64,000 bases of DNA from Aliiroseovarius halocynthiae (lineage in GTDB: Bacteria > Pseudomonadota > Alphaproteobacteria > Rhodobacterales > Rhodobacteraceae). The stretch spans positions 888,437 through 952,436 of the forward strand of contig NZ_ML660019.1 in NCBI RefSeq assembly GCF_007004645.1, written 5' to 3'. Shown here in pieces: positions 45,118 through 56,051 of this stretch (within the stretch, counting starts at the first letter, position 1; each line of letters begins with the position of its first letter). The notes below the pieces were generated by a model. That model made no database searches and was not told the DNA's origin. It saw nothing but the letters and a program-made list of their open reading frames with translations. The position numbers were made by a program, and so were the translations under genes.

Positions 45118-47139
45118 ATGAGCGACCTGAAAAAGATCGTCATTGACGACATGGAAGTTGAAGTTGATGGCGCGATGACGCTGATCCAGGCATGTGAAGT
45201 GGCCGGGATCGAAGTTCCGCGTTTCTGCTATCACGAACGTCTGTCGATTGCGGGTAACTGCCGCATGTGTCTGGTCGAGGTCGTCGGCGGTCCGCCCAAG
45301 CCGGCGGCAAGTTGTGCGATGCAGGTGCGCGATTTGCGTCCCGGTCCGGAAGGTCAGCCGCCGGTTGTGAAAACCAACTCGCCCATGGTCAAGAAGGCCC
45401 GCGAAGGCGTGATGGAATTCATGCTGATCAACCACCCGCTGGATTGCCCGATCTGTGACCAAGGTGGCGAGTGTGATCTGCAAGATCAGGCCATGGCTTA
45501 CGGCATGTCCGGCACCCGCTTTAACGAGATGAAGCGCTCGGTCGATGATCTGGATCTGGGGCCGCTGGTTGGCACGGCGATGACCCGTTGCATCAGCTGT
45601 ACGCGCTGCGTTCGCTTTACCTCAGAAATCGCAGGTATCACGCAGATGGGCCAAACCGGTCGCGGCGAAGATGCCGAGATCACCAGCTATCTGAACCAGA
45701 CTCTGAACAGCAACCTTCAGGGCAACATCATTGACCTGTGCCCGGTCGGTGCGCTGACCTCGAAACCTTACGCCTTCACCGCCCGTCCGTGGGAACTGAC
45801 CAAGACCGAAACCATCGACGTGATGGACGCGCTGGGATCGAACATCCGCGTCGACACAAAAGGCCGCGAAGTCATGCGCGTGCTGCCGCGCAACCATGAC
45901 GGCGTGAACGAGGAATGGATTTCCGACAAGACGCGCTTCATTTGGGACGGCCTGCGTCGTCAGCGTCTGGATGTGCCTTACATCCGCGAAAACGGCAAAT
46001 TGCGCAAAGCCACCTGGGGGGAGGCTCTGACGAAAACTGCCGAGGCGATGAAGGGTGCGAATAAGGTTGCCGGTCTGATCGGTGATCTGGCCTCGGCCGA
46101 GGCGGCATTTTCGCTCAAGACCATTGTTGAAGGCCTGGGCGGCAACGTCGAATGTCGCACCGACAACGCGCGCCTGCCGATTGGCAACCGTTCGGGCTAT
46201 GTCGGTACCGCGGCGATCGAAGACATTGACAACGCCAAGTTCATTCAGTTGATCGGCACCAACCCGCGTGTTGAAGCACCGGTTCTGAACGCTCGGATCC
46301 GCAAAGCGTGGCTGAACGGGGCCGAGGTCGGTCTGGTCGGTGAAGCCGCCGATCTGACCTATGATTATGCGCATGTCGGCAATGACCGTGCGGCGTTGGA
46401 TAGCATCGTGGGCAAGGATTATGGTGCTGTCAAAGACGCGCCGTCCGTCGTGATCGTGGGGCAGGGTGCCCTGCGCGAGGCCGATGGCCTGGCCGTGTTG
46501 TCGAACGCGATGAAACTGGCCGAAGACACGGGTTCCAAGCTGATGATCCTGCACACCGCTGCGGGTCGTGTGGGCGCTATGGATCTGGGTGCCGTGACCG
46601 AAGGTGGTTTGGACGCCGCGACTGCTGGCGCTGACGTCATCTTCAACATGGGTGCGGATGAGATCGAAATCGGCGACGGTCCGTTTGTGATCTATCAGGG
46701 CAGCCACGGTGACCGCGGTGCAATGCGTGCTGACGTGATCCTGCCGGGCGCTGCCTATACCGAGGAAAGCGGGCTTTTCGTCAATACCGAAGGCCGCCCG
46801 CAAGTTGCTTTGCGTGCCAATTTCGCGCCGGGTGAGGCCAAGGAAAACTGGGCAATCCTGCGGGCTTTGTCGGCCGAGCTGGGCGCGACACTGCCGTGGG
46901 ACACGCAGGCCGGTCTGCGCCGCGCGATGGTCGAATCTGCTCCTGTTCTGGGCGGTGTTGATCAGGTGGCAGAAAACGAATGGCAGCCGCTTCCGGTCGA
47001 AAAGATGGGCAACGCGTCCTTCCGCTATGTGATTGGTGATTTCTATCTGACCAACCCGATTGCGCGGGCGTCGGAAGTCATGGCCGAACTGTCTGCGCAG
47101 GCGCGCGCCCGCACGGCAGCATCGCTGGCTGCTGAATGA
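45118..47139 (+). CDS. nuoG: NADH-quinone oxidoreductase subunit G
   Basis: 75-kDa subunit of 673 residues that carries clusters N1b, N4 and N5. It has an N-terminal 2Fe-2S ferredoxin domain ([20 protein letters not shown]), the His-Cys3 site of N5 ([19 protein letters not shown]) and the 4Fe-4S domain ([12 protein letters not shown] and [10 protein letters not shown]). A molybdopterin-oxidoreductase-like part without catalytic cofactor follows. This is the short alphaproteobacterial/mitochondrial form. The ATG at 45118 is five bases after AAAAGGGA; a GTG at 45115 is adjacent. A GC-rich hairpin (arms GCGGG / CCCGC, about 45072-45099) precedes it. Confidence 0.96.
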   Translation: MSDLKKIVIDDMEVEVDGAMTLIQACEVAGIEVPRFCYHERLSIAGNCRMCLVEVVGGPPKPAASCAMQVRDLRPGPEGQPPVVKTNSPMVKKAREGVMEFMLINHPLDCPICDQGGECDLQDQAMAYGMSGTRFNEMKRSVDDLDLGPLVGTAMTRCISCTRCVRFTSEIAGITQMGQTGRGEDAEITSYLNQTLNSNLQGNIIDLCPVGALTSKPYAFTARPWELTKTETIDVMDALGSNIRVDTKGREVMRVLPRNHDGVNEEWISDKTRFIWDGLRRQRLDVPYIRENGKLRKATWGEALTKTAEAMKGANKVAGLIGDLASAEAAFSLKTIVEGLGGNVECRTDNARLPIGNRSGYVGTAAIEDIDNAKFIQLIGTNPRVEAPVLNARIRKAWLNGAEVGLVGEAADLTYDYAHVGNDRAALDSIVGKDYGAVKDAPSVVIVGQGALREADGLAVLSNAMKLAEDTGSKLMILHTAAGRVGAMDLGAVTEGGLDAATAGADVIFNMGADEIEIGDGPFVIYQGSHGDRGAMRADVILPGAAYTEESGLFVNTEGRPQVALRANFAPGEAKENWAILRALSAELGATLPWDTQAGLRRAMVESAPVLGGVDQVAENEWQPLPVEKMGNASFRYVIGDFYLTNPIARASEVMAELSAQARARTAASLAAE

Positions 47140-47175
47140 AATATGATTACCTACGGTCTGAGGGCTTGAAGAGAT

Positions 47176-48213
47176 ATGTATGAATTCTTCACCACAACAA
47201 ATCTGGGCATCGCGCTTTTGATCATTGGTCAGTGTCTGCTGATCGTGGTCCCACTTCTGGTGGCGCTGGCCTTTCTGCTCTATTTCGACCGCAAGGTCTG
47301 GGCGGCTGTTCAGCTGCGCAAGGGTCCCAACGTGGTTGGCGCATTTGGCGTCTTGCAGTCCTTCGCGGACTTCCTGAAATATGTGCTGAAGGAAATCGTG
47401 GTGCCCGCAGGCGCGGACCGGTTTGTCTTCATGCTGGCCCCGATGCTGAGCTTTGTGCTGGCCATGGTCGCCTGGGCGGTGATCCCGTTCAACGACGGCT
47501 GGGTTCTGGCCGATGTGAACGTGGCGATCCTGTTCGTCTTCGCGGTCTCCTCGCTTGAGGTGTACGGCGTGATTATGGGCGGCTGGGCATCGAACTCGAA
47601 ATACCCGTTCCTTGGCTCGCTGCGCTCGGCTGCGCAGATGATTTCCTATGAAGTCTCGATCGGTCTGATCATCATCGGTGTGATCATCTCGACCGGATCG
47701 ATGAACTTTGGTGACATCGTGAACGCGCAAGACGGTAAGGGATTGCTCAGCTGGTATTGGCTGCCACACTTCCCGATGGTCTTCCTGTTCCTGATCTCGG
47801 CCTTGGCGGAAACCAACCGCCCGCCGTTTGACTTGCCAGAAGCGGAGTCGGAACTGGTGGCAGGCTATCAGGTGGAATACTCGTCCACGCCCTTCCTTCT
47901 GTTCATGATTGGTGAATATGTGGCCATCGTTCTGATGTGTACACTGATCTCGATCCTGTTCTTCGGCGGCTGGCTGTCCCCGGTCGAGGCGCTGCCGGAT
48001 GGTATCCTGTGGCTGTTTGCGAAGATCTTCTTTTTCTTCTTCGTCTTCTCGATGGTCAAGGCCATCACGCCGCGCTACCGCTATGACCAACTGATGCGCA
48101 TTGGCTGGAAAGTCTTCCTGCCCCTATCGCTGGGCTGGGTCGTTCTGGTCGCATTCTTCGCCCAATACGGGGCATTCTGGGGCGCTTATGCCCGCTGGAC
48201 TGTGGGGGGCTGA
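47176..48213 (+). CDS. nuoH: NADH-quinone oxidoreductase subunit H
   Basis: Membrane subunit (ND1 type) of 345 residues and about eight helices that completes the quinone tunnel. Signatures: [24 protein letters not shown] near residue 34, [36 protein letters not shown] near residue 205, and [18 protein letters not shown] near the end. GAAGAGA lies before the ATG. nuoI follows after three bases. Confidence 0.96.
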   Translation: MYEFFTTTNLGIALLIIGQCLLIVVPLLVALAFLLYFDRKVWAAVQLRKGPNVVGAFGVLQSFADFLKYVLKEIVVPAGADRFVFMLAPMLSFVLAMVAWAVIPFNDGWVLADVNVAILFVFAVSSLEVYGVIMGGWASNSKYPFLGSLRSAAQMISYEVSIGLIIIGVIISTGSMNFGDIVNAQDGKGLLSWYWLPHFPMVFLFLISALAETNRPPFDLPEAESELVAGYQVEYSSTPFLLFMIGEYVAIVLMCTLISILFFGGWLSPVEALPDGILWLFAKIFFFFFVFSMVKAITPRYRYDQLMRIGWKVFLPLSLGWVVLVAFFAQYGAFWGAYARWTVGG

Positions 48214-48216
48214 TCG

Positions 48217-48708
48217 ATGGTATTTGATTACGCACGCGCAACAAAATACTTCCTGTTGATGGACTTCTTCAAAGGGTTCCAATTGGGTCTGAAATACTTC
48301 TTCTCGAAGAAGGCGACGATCAACTACCCGTTTGAAAAGGGTCCGCTCAGCCCACGTTTCCGTGGTGAACATGCGCTGCGCCGTTACCCCAACGGGGAAG
48401 AGCGCTGCATCGCTTGTAAACTATGCGAGGCGATCTGCCCTGCACAGGCCATCACCATCGACGCGGAACCCCGAGACGATGGCTCGCGCCGCACCACGCG
48501 CTATGACATCGACATGACCAAATGCATCTATTGTGGCTTCTGTCAGGAAGCCTGCCCGGTGGATGCGATCGTCGAAGGTCCGAATTTCGAGTTTGCCACC
48601 GAAACCCGTGAAGAGCTGTTCTATGACAAGGAAAAACTTCTTGAGAACGGCGAACGTTGGGAAGCCGAGATCGCGCGCAACATCGAACTTGATGCGCCCT
48701 ATCGCTAA
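48217..48708 (+). CDS. nuoI: NADH-quinone oxidoreductase subunit I
   Basis: 23-kDa (TYKY) subunit of 163 residues with two 4Fe-4S clusters, N6a and N6b. The two ferredoxin motifs are [14 protein letters not shown] near residue 67 and [15 protein letters not shown] near residue 107. An amphipathic N-terminal helix ([17 protein letters not shown]) would contact the membrane. An AhpD-like gene follows after nine bases, before nuoJ. Confidence 0.96.
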   Translation: MVFDYARATKYFLLMDFFKGFQLGLKYFFSKKATINYPFEKGPLSPRFRGEHALRRYPNGEERCIACKLCEAICPAQAITIDAEPRDDGSRRTTRYDIDMTKCIYCGFCQEACPVDAIVEGPNFEFATETREELFYDKEKLLENGERWEAEIARNIELDAPYR

Positions 48709-48717
48709 GGAAACCCA

Positions 48718-49125
48718 ATGAACGACTTTTCAAAAAAATACGCCGAGATGATGGAGCAGGGCACCTTGATGCTTCGCGCCTTCAATCCAGCGCTCGAGAA
48801 GTTCGTTCCTGAAGGTCTCGACAAGCTGATGCCCACCATGCCGAAAGACATGATGGACATGATGTTCGGCAATACGTTCAACAAGGACGGGCTGGACGCC
48901 AAAACCCGCATGTTGGTGGCCCTTGCTGGTCTGGTTGCGGCTGGCGCGCAAACTGGTCCGCAGATCAAAGTCACCGTGCGCCATGCTTTAGAAGCAGGCG
49001 CGTCCGAGAAAGAGATCGCGGAAGTGATCTATCAAATGTCCATGTTGGGCGGCCTTCCGGCGATGAACCGGGCGCTTGAAGAAGCGCAAGCCGTCTTTGA
49101 CGAAAATCAGGAGGGGGACGCATGA
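48718..49125 (+). CDS. Carboxymuconolactone decarboxylase/AhpD-like protein inside the nuo operon
   Basis: 135 residues, all-helical, matching the carboxymuconolactone decarboxylase fold ([18 protein letters not shown], then [24 protein letters not shown]). It contains no cysteine at all, so the CxxC of peroxidase-active AhpD proteins is missing and a redox role is unlikely. A Met-rich loop ([14 protein letters not shown]) lies near residue 40. The ATG follows nuoI by nine bases, and the stop overlaps nuoJ as ATGA, so it is translated with complex I. The function here is unknown. Confidence 0.83.
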   Translation: MNDFSKKYAEMMEQGTLMLRAFNPALEKFVPEGLDKLMPTMPKDMMDMMFGNTFNKDGLDAKTRMLVALAGLVAAGAQTGPQIKVTVRHALEAGASEKEIAEVIYQMSMLGGLPAMNRALEEAQAVFDENQEGDA

Positions 49126-49736
49126 GCGTTGCCGATTTCGCCTTTTACCTCTTTGCCCTGACCACCGTGGTCGGCGGGTTCTTTACTGTTGTGTCAAGAA
49201 ACCCCGTCCACTCGGTCCTATGGCTGATCACCGCCTTCATCGGCGCAACGGGCTTGTTCGTCCTTTTGGGCGCCGAGTTCGTGGCGATGCTTCTGATGAT
49301 CGTCTATGTGGGCGCGGTCGCGGTGCTGTTCCTATTCGTTGTCATGATGCTGGACGTGGACTTCGCAGCCCTAAAGGCCGAGATGTCGAAATCTCTGCCG
49401 CTGGCGCTGTTGATCGGTGTGATCCTTCTGATGGAGCTGGGCACGATCTTCGGTGTCTGGCAGTTCTCGGACGGGGCAATGGCGGCGCGTGTTTCGGTCA
49501 CGCCCGCACTGGATGTCGCCCATAACACGCAGGCGCTGGGGCAGATCCTTTACACCGACTACATCCTGCTTTTCCAACTGGCAGGCCTAATTCTGCTGGT
49601 CGCCATGATTGGCGCCATCGTCCTGACCCTGCGCCACCGTACCAACGTGAAGCGTCAGAACGTGGTCGCCCAGATGCACCGCGACCCGGCCAAAGCGATG
49701 GAGATCATCGACGTGAAACCGGGGCAGGGGCTTTGA
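49122..49736 (+). CDS. nuoJ: NADH-quinone oxidoreductase subunit J
   Basis: Membrane subunit (ND6 type), 204 residues, five helices. Signature features are [28 protein letters not shown] in two parts and the pi-bulge region [23 protein letters not shown] cytoplasmic tail follows ([13 protein letters not shown]). The start overlaps the AhpD-like gene. A 79-base gap with a possible small ORF separates it from nuoK. Confidence 0.95.
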   Translation: MSVADFAFYLFALTTVVGGFFTVVSRNPVHSVLWLITAFIGATGLFVLLGAEFVAMLLMIVYVGAVAVLFLFVVMMLDVDFAALKAEMSKSLPLALLIGVILLMELGTIFGVWQFSDGAMAARVSVTPALDVAHNTQALGQILYTDYILLFQLAGLILLVAMIGAIVLTLRHRTNVKRQNVVAQMHRDPAKAMEIIDVKPGQGL

Positions 49737-49744
49737 GGGCTGAG

Positions 49745-49816
49745 ATGAGCATTTCTAAGAATACAGGGGTCAACTGCACCGGCAGTGCGGCCCGGAATGG
49801 AAGGGAAGACATCTAA
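49745..49816 (+). CDS. Possible 23-residue ORF between nuoJ and nuoK
   Basis: ATG at 49745 with GAGGG five bases upstream; 23 codons ending in TAA whose last base is the first base of the nuoK ATG (TAATG). The same stop-start overlap joins nuoD-nuoE and nuoL-nuoM. The product is polar and matches nothing I know. It may couple nuoK translation to nuoJ. Confidence 0.3.
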   Translation: MSISKNTGVNCTGSAARNGREDI

Positions 49817-50121
49817 TGGTAGGTCTTGAACATTATCTCGCAGTTGGTGCGGCGCTGTTCGTCATCGGCATTTTCGGGCTCTTCCTGAACCGTAAGAACG
49901 TCATCATCCTTCTGATGTCGATCGAACTGATGCTTCTGTCCGTGAACATCAACCTTGTCGCGTTCTCGGCCTATCTGGGCGATCTGACGGGGCAGGTTTT
50001 CACGCTGTTTGTTTTGACTGTGGCCGCTGCTGAAGCTGCCATTGGTCTGGCGATCCTTGTCAGCTTCTTCCGCAACCGCGGCACGATTGCTGTCGAAGAC
50101 GTCAACGTGATGAAAGGCTAA
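49816..50121 (+). CDS. nuoK: NADH-quinone oxidoreductase subunit K
   Basis: Membrane subunit (ND4L type) of 101 residues and three helices. The conserved membrane glutamates of the proton path are in [16 protein letters not shown] (near residue 37) and [14 protein letters not shown] (near residue 72). AAGGGA lies nine bases upstream of the ATG. nuoL follows after six bases. Confidence 0.96.
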   Translation: MVGLEHYLAVGAALFVIGIFGLFLNRKNVIILLMSIELMLLSVNINLVAFSAYLGDLTGQVFTLFVLTVAAAEAAIGLAILVSFFRNRGTIAVEDVNVMKG

Positions 50122-50127
50122 AGGCAA

Positions 50128-52290
50128 ATGACACAGATCATCCTTTTTGCCCCCCTTATCGGCGCGCTGATCGCGGGCTTTGGTCACCGGTTTATCGGGG
50201 ACAAGGGCGCGCAAATTCTGACGACGGGGCTGCTGTTTTTGGCCGCCGCGTTGTCGTGGATCACATTCCTTGGGTTGGGGTCTGAAACACAGACCATTCA
50301 CCTGATGGATTGGGTGCAGTCGGGCTCCTTAAGCGTTGACTGGTCGATCCGGTTGGATCGCCTGACCGCGATCATGTTGATCGTTGTGACCTCGGTCTCG
50401 TCGCTCGTTCACCTTTATTCCATGGGCTACATGGCCCACGATCCGCAGTTTGAGGGCGAAAGCTATCGTCCCCGTTTCTTCGCCTATCTGTCCTTCTTCA
50501 CCTTCACCATGTTGATGCTGGTGACCTCGGACAACCTGCTTCAGATGTTCTTTGGCTGGGAAGGCGTGGGTGTGGCCTCGTATCTGCTGATTGGCTTTTA
50601 CTATAAGAAACCCTCGGCCAACGCGGCGGCGATCAAAGCCTTCGTGGTCAACCGTGTGGGTGACTTCGGCTTCGCGCTTGGCATCTTCGGCCTGTTCTAT
50701 CTGACCGACAGCATCCGCTTTGACGATGTCTTCGCAGCCGCCCCGGCTTTGGCCGAGACCGAGCTGCACTTCCTATGGCGCGACTGGAACGCGGCCAACC
50801 TTCTGGCCTTCCTGCTGTTTGTCGGAGCCATGGGTAAATCGGCGCAGTTAATCCTGCACACGTGGCTGCCGGACGCGATGGAAGGCCCGACCCCTGTGTC
50901 GGCGCTGATCCACGCTGCAACCATGGTGACCGCCGGTGTCTTCTTGGTCTGCCGCATGTCGCCGCTGATGGAGTATGCTCCTGAAGCCACAGGTTTCATC
51001 GTCTTCCTTGGTGCCACCACCGCGTTCTTCGCGGCCACCGTGGGTCTTGTGCAAAACGACATCAAACGCGTGATCGCCTATTCGACCTGTTCGCAGCTGG
51101 GCTATATGTTCGTGGCGGCTGGCGTCGGTGTCTACTCGGTCGCCATGTTCCACCTGTTCACCCACGCCTTCTTCAAGGCGATGCTGTTCCTTGGGGCCGG
51201 TTCGGTCATCCACGGGATGCATCACGAACAGGATATGCGCAACTATGGCAACCTGCGTAAGAAATTGCCCATCACTTTTTGGGCGATGATGATCGGCACG
51301 CTGGCCATCACCGGCGTCGGCATTCCGCTGACCACCATCGGCTTTGCGGGCTTCCTGTCGAAAGACGCGATCATCGAAAGCGCTTATGCAGGCACGCAAG
51401 GCGGTTATGCCTTCTGGATGCTGGTCATTGCCGCGCTGTTCACCAGCTTCTATAGCTGGCGCCTGATGTTCATGACCTTCTATGGCAAGGCGCGCGGCGA
51501 CAAGCACACGCATGAGCACGCACATGAAAGCCCGCTGGTCATGACCATCCCGCTGGGTGTTCTGGCCTTGGGCGCGATCTTTGCTGGCATGATCTGGTAT
51601 GGATCGTTCTTCGGGAAAGAAGAGCAGGTGCAGAAGTTCTTTGGCATCGAGGCGCATGTTTCCGCCAACCATGGCGAAGCTGCTGACAGCCACGGTGACG
51701 ATCATGCAACCAACGATCACGCAGCGGATGACCACGGCCACGATGACGCGGCCCACGCCACGGACGAGGCGCATGCCGAAACCATGGCAGACCCGTCCCA
51801 CGCACCCGTTGCTGCTGCCCATCACATAGAAGCCCCGAAAGGCGCAATCTTCATGGCAGCCGACAACCACGTCCTGCATGACGCGCACTATGTTCCGAAA
51901 TGGGTCAAGGTCTCGCCTTTCATCGCCATGATCATCGGTTTCGTCACGGCGTTCTGGTTCTACATCGTGAACCCGTCGTTGCCCAAACGCCTCGCAGCGA
52001 CGTTCCCGATTATCTATCAGTTCCTTCTGAACAAATGGTACTTCGACGAGATCTACGACATCCTTTTCGTCAAGCCCGCCTTTGCAATCGGACGGTTCTT
52101 GTGGAAACGCGGCGACGGCAATGTGATTGACGGCTTCCTGAATGGCGTGGCGATGGGCATCGTGCCTTGGTTCACCAAACAGGCGGGCCGCGCACAGACC
52201 GGTTACGTCTTCTCTTATGCCTTCGCGATGGTCCTTGGCATCGTCGCTTTGGTGACAATCATGATCCTCTTCTCGGGTGGTGCGCACTAA
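50128..52290 (+). CDS. nuoL: NADH-quinone oxidoreductase subunit L with a His-rich loop
   Basis: Distal antiporter-like proton-pumping subunit (ND5 type), 720 residues. Core motifs: [16 protein letters not shown] with the key Glu near residue 147, then [24 protein letters not shown] and [13 protein letters not shown]. The long lateral helix is in the C-terminal third. Residues about 455-470 ([10 protein letters not shown]) and 508-580 (for example [20 protein letters not shown]) form a His/Asp-rich loop between helices, which adds length relative to E. coli NuoL (about 613 residues). The stop overlaps the nuoM start as TAATG. Confidence 0.95.
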   Translation: MTQIILFAPLIGALIAGFGHRFIGDKGAQILTTGLLFLAAALSWITFLGLGSETQTIHLMDWVQSGSLSVDWSIRLDRLTAIMLIVVTSVSSLVHLYSMGYMAHDPQFEGESYRPRFFAYLSFFTFTMLMLVTSDNLLQMFFGWEGVGVASYLLIGFYYKKPSANAAAIKAFVVNRVGDFGFALGIFGLFYLTDSIRFDDVFAAAPALAETELHFLWRDWNAANLLAFLLFVGAMGKSAQLILHTWLPDAMEGPTPVSALIHAATMVTAGVFLVCRMSPLMEYAPEATGFIVFLGATTAFFAATVGLVQNDIKRVIAYSTCSQLGYMFVAAGVGVYSVAMFHLFTHAFFKAMLFLGAGSVIHGMHHEQDMRNYGNLRKKLPITFWAMMIGTLAITGVGIPLTTIGFAGFLSKDAIIESAYAGTQGGYAFWMLVIAALFTSFYSWRLMFMTFYGKARGDKHTHEHAHESPLVMTIPLGVLALGAIFAGMIWYGSFFGKEEQVQKFFGIEAHVSANHGEAADSHGDDHATNDHAADDHGHDDAAHATDEAHAETMADPSHAPVAAAHHIEAPKGAIFMAADNHVLHDAHYVPKWVKVSPFIAMIIGFVTAFWFYIVNPSLPKRLAATFPIIYQFLLNKWYFDEIYDILFVKPAFAIGRFLWKRGDGNVIDGFLNGVAMGIVPWFTKQAGRAQTGYVFSYAFAMVLGIVALVTIMILFSGGAH

Positions 52291-53834
52291 TGAATAACCT
52301 GCTTTCCATCATCACCTTCCTGCCGCTGGTTGCAGCGGTGATCCTTGCGCTGTTTCTGCGCGGCGAGGATGAGGCGGCCAATCGCAACGCGAAATACCTT
52401 GCGCTGGCGGCGACGGTGGCGACCTTCCTGTTCTCGCTTCTGGTGATCATTGGCTTTGACCCCGCCGATACGGGCTTTCAGTTCGTGGAAGAGGGCGAGT
52501 GGATCATGGGCCTGAAATACAAGATGGGTGTCGACGGGATCTCGGTCCTGTTTGTGATGCTCACCACCTTCATGATGCCACTGACCATCTGGGCCAGCTG
52601 GGGCGTCACGTCCCGCGTGAAGGAATACATGATCGCCTTCCTGCTGCTCGAGACCCTGATGCTGGGCGTCTTCATGGCGCTGGATCTGGTGCTGTTCTAC
52701 TTGTTCTTCGAAGCAGGCCTGATCCCGATGTTCCTGATCATTGGTATCTGGGGCGGCAAGGACCGCATCTATGCGTCCTTCAAGTTCTTCCTATACACGT
52801 TTCTGGGCTCGGTCCTGATGCTGGTCGCGATGATCTATATGTTCGTCGATGCGGGCACCACGGATATCCCGACCCTGATGAACCACAGCTTCGGATCCGA
52901 GGATTTCAGCCTGCTGGGCATCCAGATCGTGGGTGGCGCGCAGACGCTTCTGTTCCTTGCCTTCTTTGCAAGCTTCGCCGTGAAGATGCCGATGTGGCCG
53001 GTGCACACCTGGTTGCCTGACGCACACGTCCAAGCGCCGACCGCTGGTTCGGTCGTGTTGGCTGCGATCCTTCTGAAAATGGGTGGCTATGGTTTCCTGC
53101 GTTTCAGCCTGCCAATGTTCCCGGTCGGGGCGGACGTTATGGCGTGCTTCGTCCTGTGGATGTCGGCGATTGCCATCGTCTATACCTCGCTGGTCGCGCT
53201 GGTTCAGGAAGACATGAAAAAGCTGATTGCCTATTCGTCGGTTGCCCACATGGGCTATGTCACCGCCGGTATCTTCGCGCTGAACCAGCAAGGTCTGGAC
53301 GGGGCGATTTTCCAGATGATCAGCCATGGTTTCATCTCGGGCGCTCTCTTCTTGTGTGTTGGCGTCATTTATGACCGCATGCATACCCGCGAAATCGACG
53401 CCTATGGCGGCCTTGTGAACCGCATGCCAGCTTACGCGCTGATCTTCATGTTCTTCACCATGGCGAATGTGGGCCTTCCGGGCACCTCGGGATTCGTTGG
53501 TGAATTCCTGACGCTGGTCGGCATGTTCAAGGCCAACACATGGGTTGCTCTGGTTGCGACCTCTGGCGTGATCTTCTCGGCCGCTTATGCGCTTTACCTC
53601 TATCGCCGCGTCGTCTTTGGCGACCTGATCAAGGAAAGCCTGAAGTCGATCACCGAGATGAATGCGCGCGAAAAAGCAATCTTTGCACCGCTCGTCTTCA
53701 TGACCTTGCTTCTGGGTGTCTATCCGTCGCTGGTCACGGACATCATCGGCCCCTCGGTTGAGGCGCTGTTGATCAACTTCCACGCCGCCATTCCTGCAGA
53801 TGCTGCAGAGATGGCTCAGGCCGCATCGCATTAA
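52290..53834 (+). CDS. nuoM: NADH-quinone oxidoreductase subunit M
   Basis: Antiporter-like proton-pumping subunit (ND4 type) of 514 residues and about 14 helices. Key Glu in [20 protein letters not shown] near residue 144. Lys-containing helix [20 protein letters not shown] near residue 235, then [14 protein letters not shown] and [14 protein letters not shown]. The start at 52290 shares one base with the nuoL stop; the frame is open further upstream but would run inside nuoL. Confidence 0.96.
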   Translation: MNNLLSIITFLPLVAAVILALFLRGEDEAANRNAKYLALAATVATFLFSLLVIIGFDPADTGFQFVEEGEWIMGLKYKMGVDGISVLFVMLTTFMMPLTIWASWGVTSRVKEYMIAFLLLETLMLGVFMALDLVLFYLFFEAGLIPMFLIIGIWGGKDRIYASFKFFLYTFLGSVLMLVAMIYMFVDAGTTDIPTLMNHSFGSEDFSLLGIQIVGGAQTLLFLAFFASFAVKMPMWPVHTWLPDAHVQAPTAGSVVLAAILLKMGGYGFLRFSLPMFPVGADVMACFVLWMSAIAIVYTSLVALVQEDMKKLIAYSSVAHMGYVTAGIFALNQQGLDGAIFQMISHGFISGALFLCVGVIYDRMHTREIDAYGGLVNRMPAYALIFMFFTMANVGLPGTSGFVGEFLTLVGMFKANTWVALVATSGVIFSAAYALYLYRRVVFGDLIKESLKSITEMNAREKAIFAPLVFMTLLLGVYPSLVTDIIGPSVEALLINFHAAIPADAAEMAQAASH

Positions 53835-53846
53835 GGAGAGCGAAAG

Positions 53847-55283
53847 ATGAGCTCTGTTGATATTCAAACGGTTCTGCCTGAGCTGATCCTGGCGGTCTAT
53901 GCGATGGTGGCATTGCTGGCTGCGGTCTATACATCGAAGGATGGGATGGCCAAGCCAATCACGTGGATCACGGGTGCCGTCATGGTCGTCGTGGCCCTGA
54001 TGGTCGCAGGCGGAGACGGAAACACCGCGGCATTCAACGGGATGTTCCTTGATGACGCCTATTCGCGTTTCGCCAAGGTTGCGATCCTGCTGGCCGCCGC
54101 TGCGGTTCTGGTTATGGGCGAAGCGACCATGGCGCGTCGTGGTCTTCTGAAATTCGAGTACCCGATCCTTGTGACACTGGGCACCGTCGGCATGATGGTC
54201 ATGGTGTCGGCAGGCGACCTGATGACGCTTTACATGGGGCTCGAACTGCAATCGCTGTCGCTTTACGTCGTTGCATCGCTGAACCGTGACAGCGTGAAGT
54301 CGACCGAAGCCGGTCTGAAATACTTCGTGTTGGGTGCGCTGTCCTCCGGTCTGCTTCTGTATGGTTCGTCACTGGTCTATGGCTATTCTGGCACCACGCT
54401 GTTCTCGGGCATTATTGGTGCGGCGAATGACGGGCATGTGGGACTGGGGCTGTTGATCGGTCTGGTCTTCGTGACTGCCGGTCTGGCCTTCAAGGTCTCG
54501 GCCGTGCCGTTCCACATGTGGACCCCGGATGTGTACGAAGGCGCGCCGACCCCGGTCACGGCCTTCTTCGCCACCGCACCGAAACTGGCTGCGATGGGCC
54601 TGTTTGCCCGCGTGCTGTTTGACGCATTCGGTCAAGCTGTTGGTGATTGGCAGCAGATCATCGCGCTGCTGGCGGTCCTGTCCATGTTCCTTGGTGCGTT
54701 CGCCGCGATTGGCCAAACCAACATCAAGCGCCTGATGGCATATTCGTCGATTGCCCATATGGGCTTCGCCCTGCTGGGGCTGGCTGCAGGCAGTGAATAT
54801 GGTGTGCAATCCATGCTGCTGTACATGGCGGTCTATCTGACCATGAACATCGGCACCTTCGCTTTCATTATGTCGATGGAGCGTGATGGCCGTCCGGTTG
54901 CTGATATCGCTTCGTTGAACCAGTTTGCTGTGAAGGACAAAACCAAGGGTCTGGCAATGCTGATCCTGCTATTCTCGCTTGCTGGTGTTCCGCCAATGCT
55001 GGGTTTCTTTGCCAAATATGGTGTGTTGATCGCTGCAGTTCAGGCCGGGATGGCATGGCTGGCGGTCGCTGGTGTGATCGCGTCGGTAATCGGTGCCTTC
55101 TATTACCTGCGCATCGTGTACTTCATGTATTTCGGTGAGGAAGGCGAGGGCATCGAGCTGAACATGTCGCCTGCTGCATGGGTTGCTCTGATGGGATCGG
55201 CTGCGATCATCCTGCTGGGCGTTGTGAACTTCTTTGGCATTGAAGGCGCGGCGGCCGCCGCTGCAGAAGCTCTTGTCAGATAA
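53847..55283 (+). CDS. nuoN: NADH-quinone oxidoreductase subunit N
   Basis: Third antiporter-like subunit (ND2 type), 478 residues and about 14 helices. Motifs: [21 protein letters not shown] with the key Glu near residue 133, then [23 protein letters not shown] in two parts and [20 protein letters not shown] lies before the ATG. The 3' end overlaps the birA start by 11 bases, so the operon continues beyond complex I. Confidence 0.95.
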   Translation: MSSVDIQTVLPELILAVYAMVALLAAVYTSKDGMAKPITWITGAVMVVVALMVAGGDGNTAAFNGMFLDDAYSRFAKVAILLAAAAVLVMGEATMARRGLLKFEYPILVTLGTVGMMVMVSAGDLMTLYMGLELQSLSLYVVASLNRDSVKSTEAGLKYFVLGALSSGLLLYGSSLVYGYSGTTLFSGIIGAANDGHVGLGLLIGLVFVTAGLAFKVSAVPFHMWTPDVYEGAPTPVTAFFATAPKLAAMGLFARVLFDAFGQAVGDWQQIIALLAVLSMFLGAFAAIGQTNIKRLMAYSSIAHMGFALLGLAAGSEYGVQSMLLYMAVYLTMNIGTFAFIMSMERDGRPVADIASLNQFAVKDKTKGLAMLILLFSLAGVPPMLGFFAKYGVLIAAVQAGMAWLAVAGVIASVIGAFYYLRIVYFMYFGEEGEGIELNMSPAAWVALMGSAAIILLGVVNFFGIEGAAAAAAEALVR

Positions 55284-56040
55284 CGGACTGCCCAAATGGC
55301 CTGATGGCGTTGAAAAACGCATTCTGGCCAGTGTGGACAGCACCAATGAAGAGGCCCGGCGTATCGCGCCGGGCCTTTTGGGGCCCACATGGGTGCTTGC
55401 GCTGGAACAAACCGCCGGGCGCGGACGTCGGGGCAGGCCATGGGCAGCACCACGCGGCCATTTCTCGGCCACGTTGGTTATGCGCCCCAATGAAACCCCG
55501 GATCAGGTCGCGCTGCGCAGCTTTGTAGCATCCTTGGCGCTTTATGATGCATTCGCGACGGCCACTGGGCGCGTATCGGGCTTATCCCTTAAGTGGCCCA
55601 ACGATGTGCTGCTAAATGGCGGCAAGGTTGCAGGTATCCTTCTGGAAAGTGCGGGCCTTGCAGGCGGACACGTCAGTCACATCGCCATCGGGATCGGTGT
55701 GAATCTAATCGATGCGCCGCAGACGGCACAGGTCGAAGCCAAAGCCGTCGCGCCGGTTAGTTTGGCAGGCGAGACCGGAGTGCAGCTTACGCCAGAAGAG
55801 TTTCTGAGCTTTCTGGCCCCTGCCTATCAACACTATGAAACCCAGTTCACCACATATGGGTTCGATCCAATCCGAGAGGCCTGGCTGACCCGCGCCGCCC
55901 GTCTGGGCGAGGTTATTACAGCCCGCACCACCCGAGACGAGTATGTGGGACGATTTGAAACAGTAGACGCGGCTGGCAACCTTGTCTTATCAACGGCCAA
56001 AGCGCGTGAGGTGATCCCCGCGGCCGAGATCTTTTTCTAA
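55273..56040 (+). CDS. birA: Biotin:acetyl-CoA-carboxylase ligase BirA (monofunctional)
   Basis: Attaches biotin to acceptor lysines of carboxylases through biotinyl-AMP. About 255 residues. Motifs: [14 protein letters not shown], the biotinyl-AMP loop GRGRRGRPW near residue 55, [19 protein letters not shown] near residue 105, and a short SH3-like C-terminal domain. There is no N-terminal helix-turn-helix, so it is not a repressor. No ATG is available; the TTG at 55273, overlapping nuoN, is the best start. Likely clients include the MccA biotin domain encoded at 32055-33995. Confidence 0.9.
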   Translation: MSDNGLPKWPDGVEKRILASVDSTNEEARRIAPGLLGPTWVLALEQTAGRGRRGRPWAAPRGHFSATLVMRPNETPDQVALRSFVASLALYDAFATATGRVSGLSLKWPNDVLLNGGKVAGILLESAGLAGGHVSHIAIGIGVNLIDAPQTAQVEAKAVAPVSLAGETGVQLTPEEFLSFLAPAYQHYETQFTTYGFDPIREAWLTRAARLGEVITARTTRDEYVGRFETVDAAGNLVLSTAKAREVIPAAEIFF

Positions 56041-56051
56041 AGGAGTGGCTC

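Noticed and set aside
45622-48090. 822-codon open frame on the minus strand opposite nuoG and nuoH
   Set aside because: It is antisense to two certain genes, has a His/Arg/Gln-rich composition unlike a protein, and arises from third-position GC bias. Similar antisense frames at 30664-32037, 31944-33236, 50848-52287 and 52791-54251 were rejected for the same reason.
52167-52289. N-terminal extension of nuoM inside nuoL
   Set aside because: The start at 52290 gives the standard NuoM N-terminus; the extension would be in another frame of nuoL.
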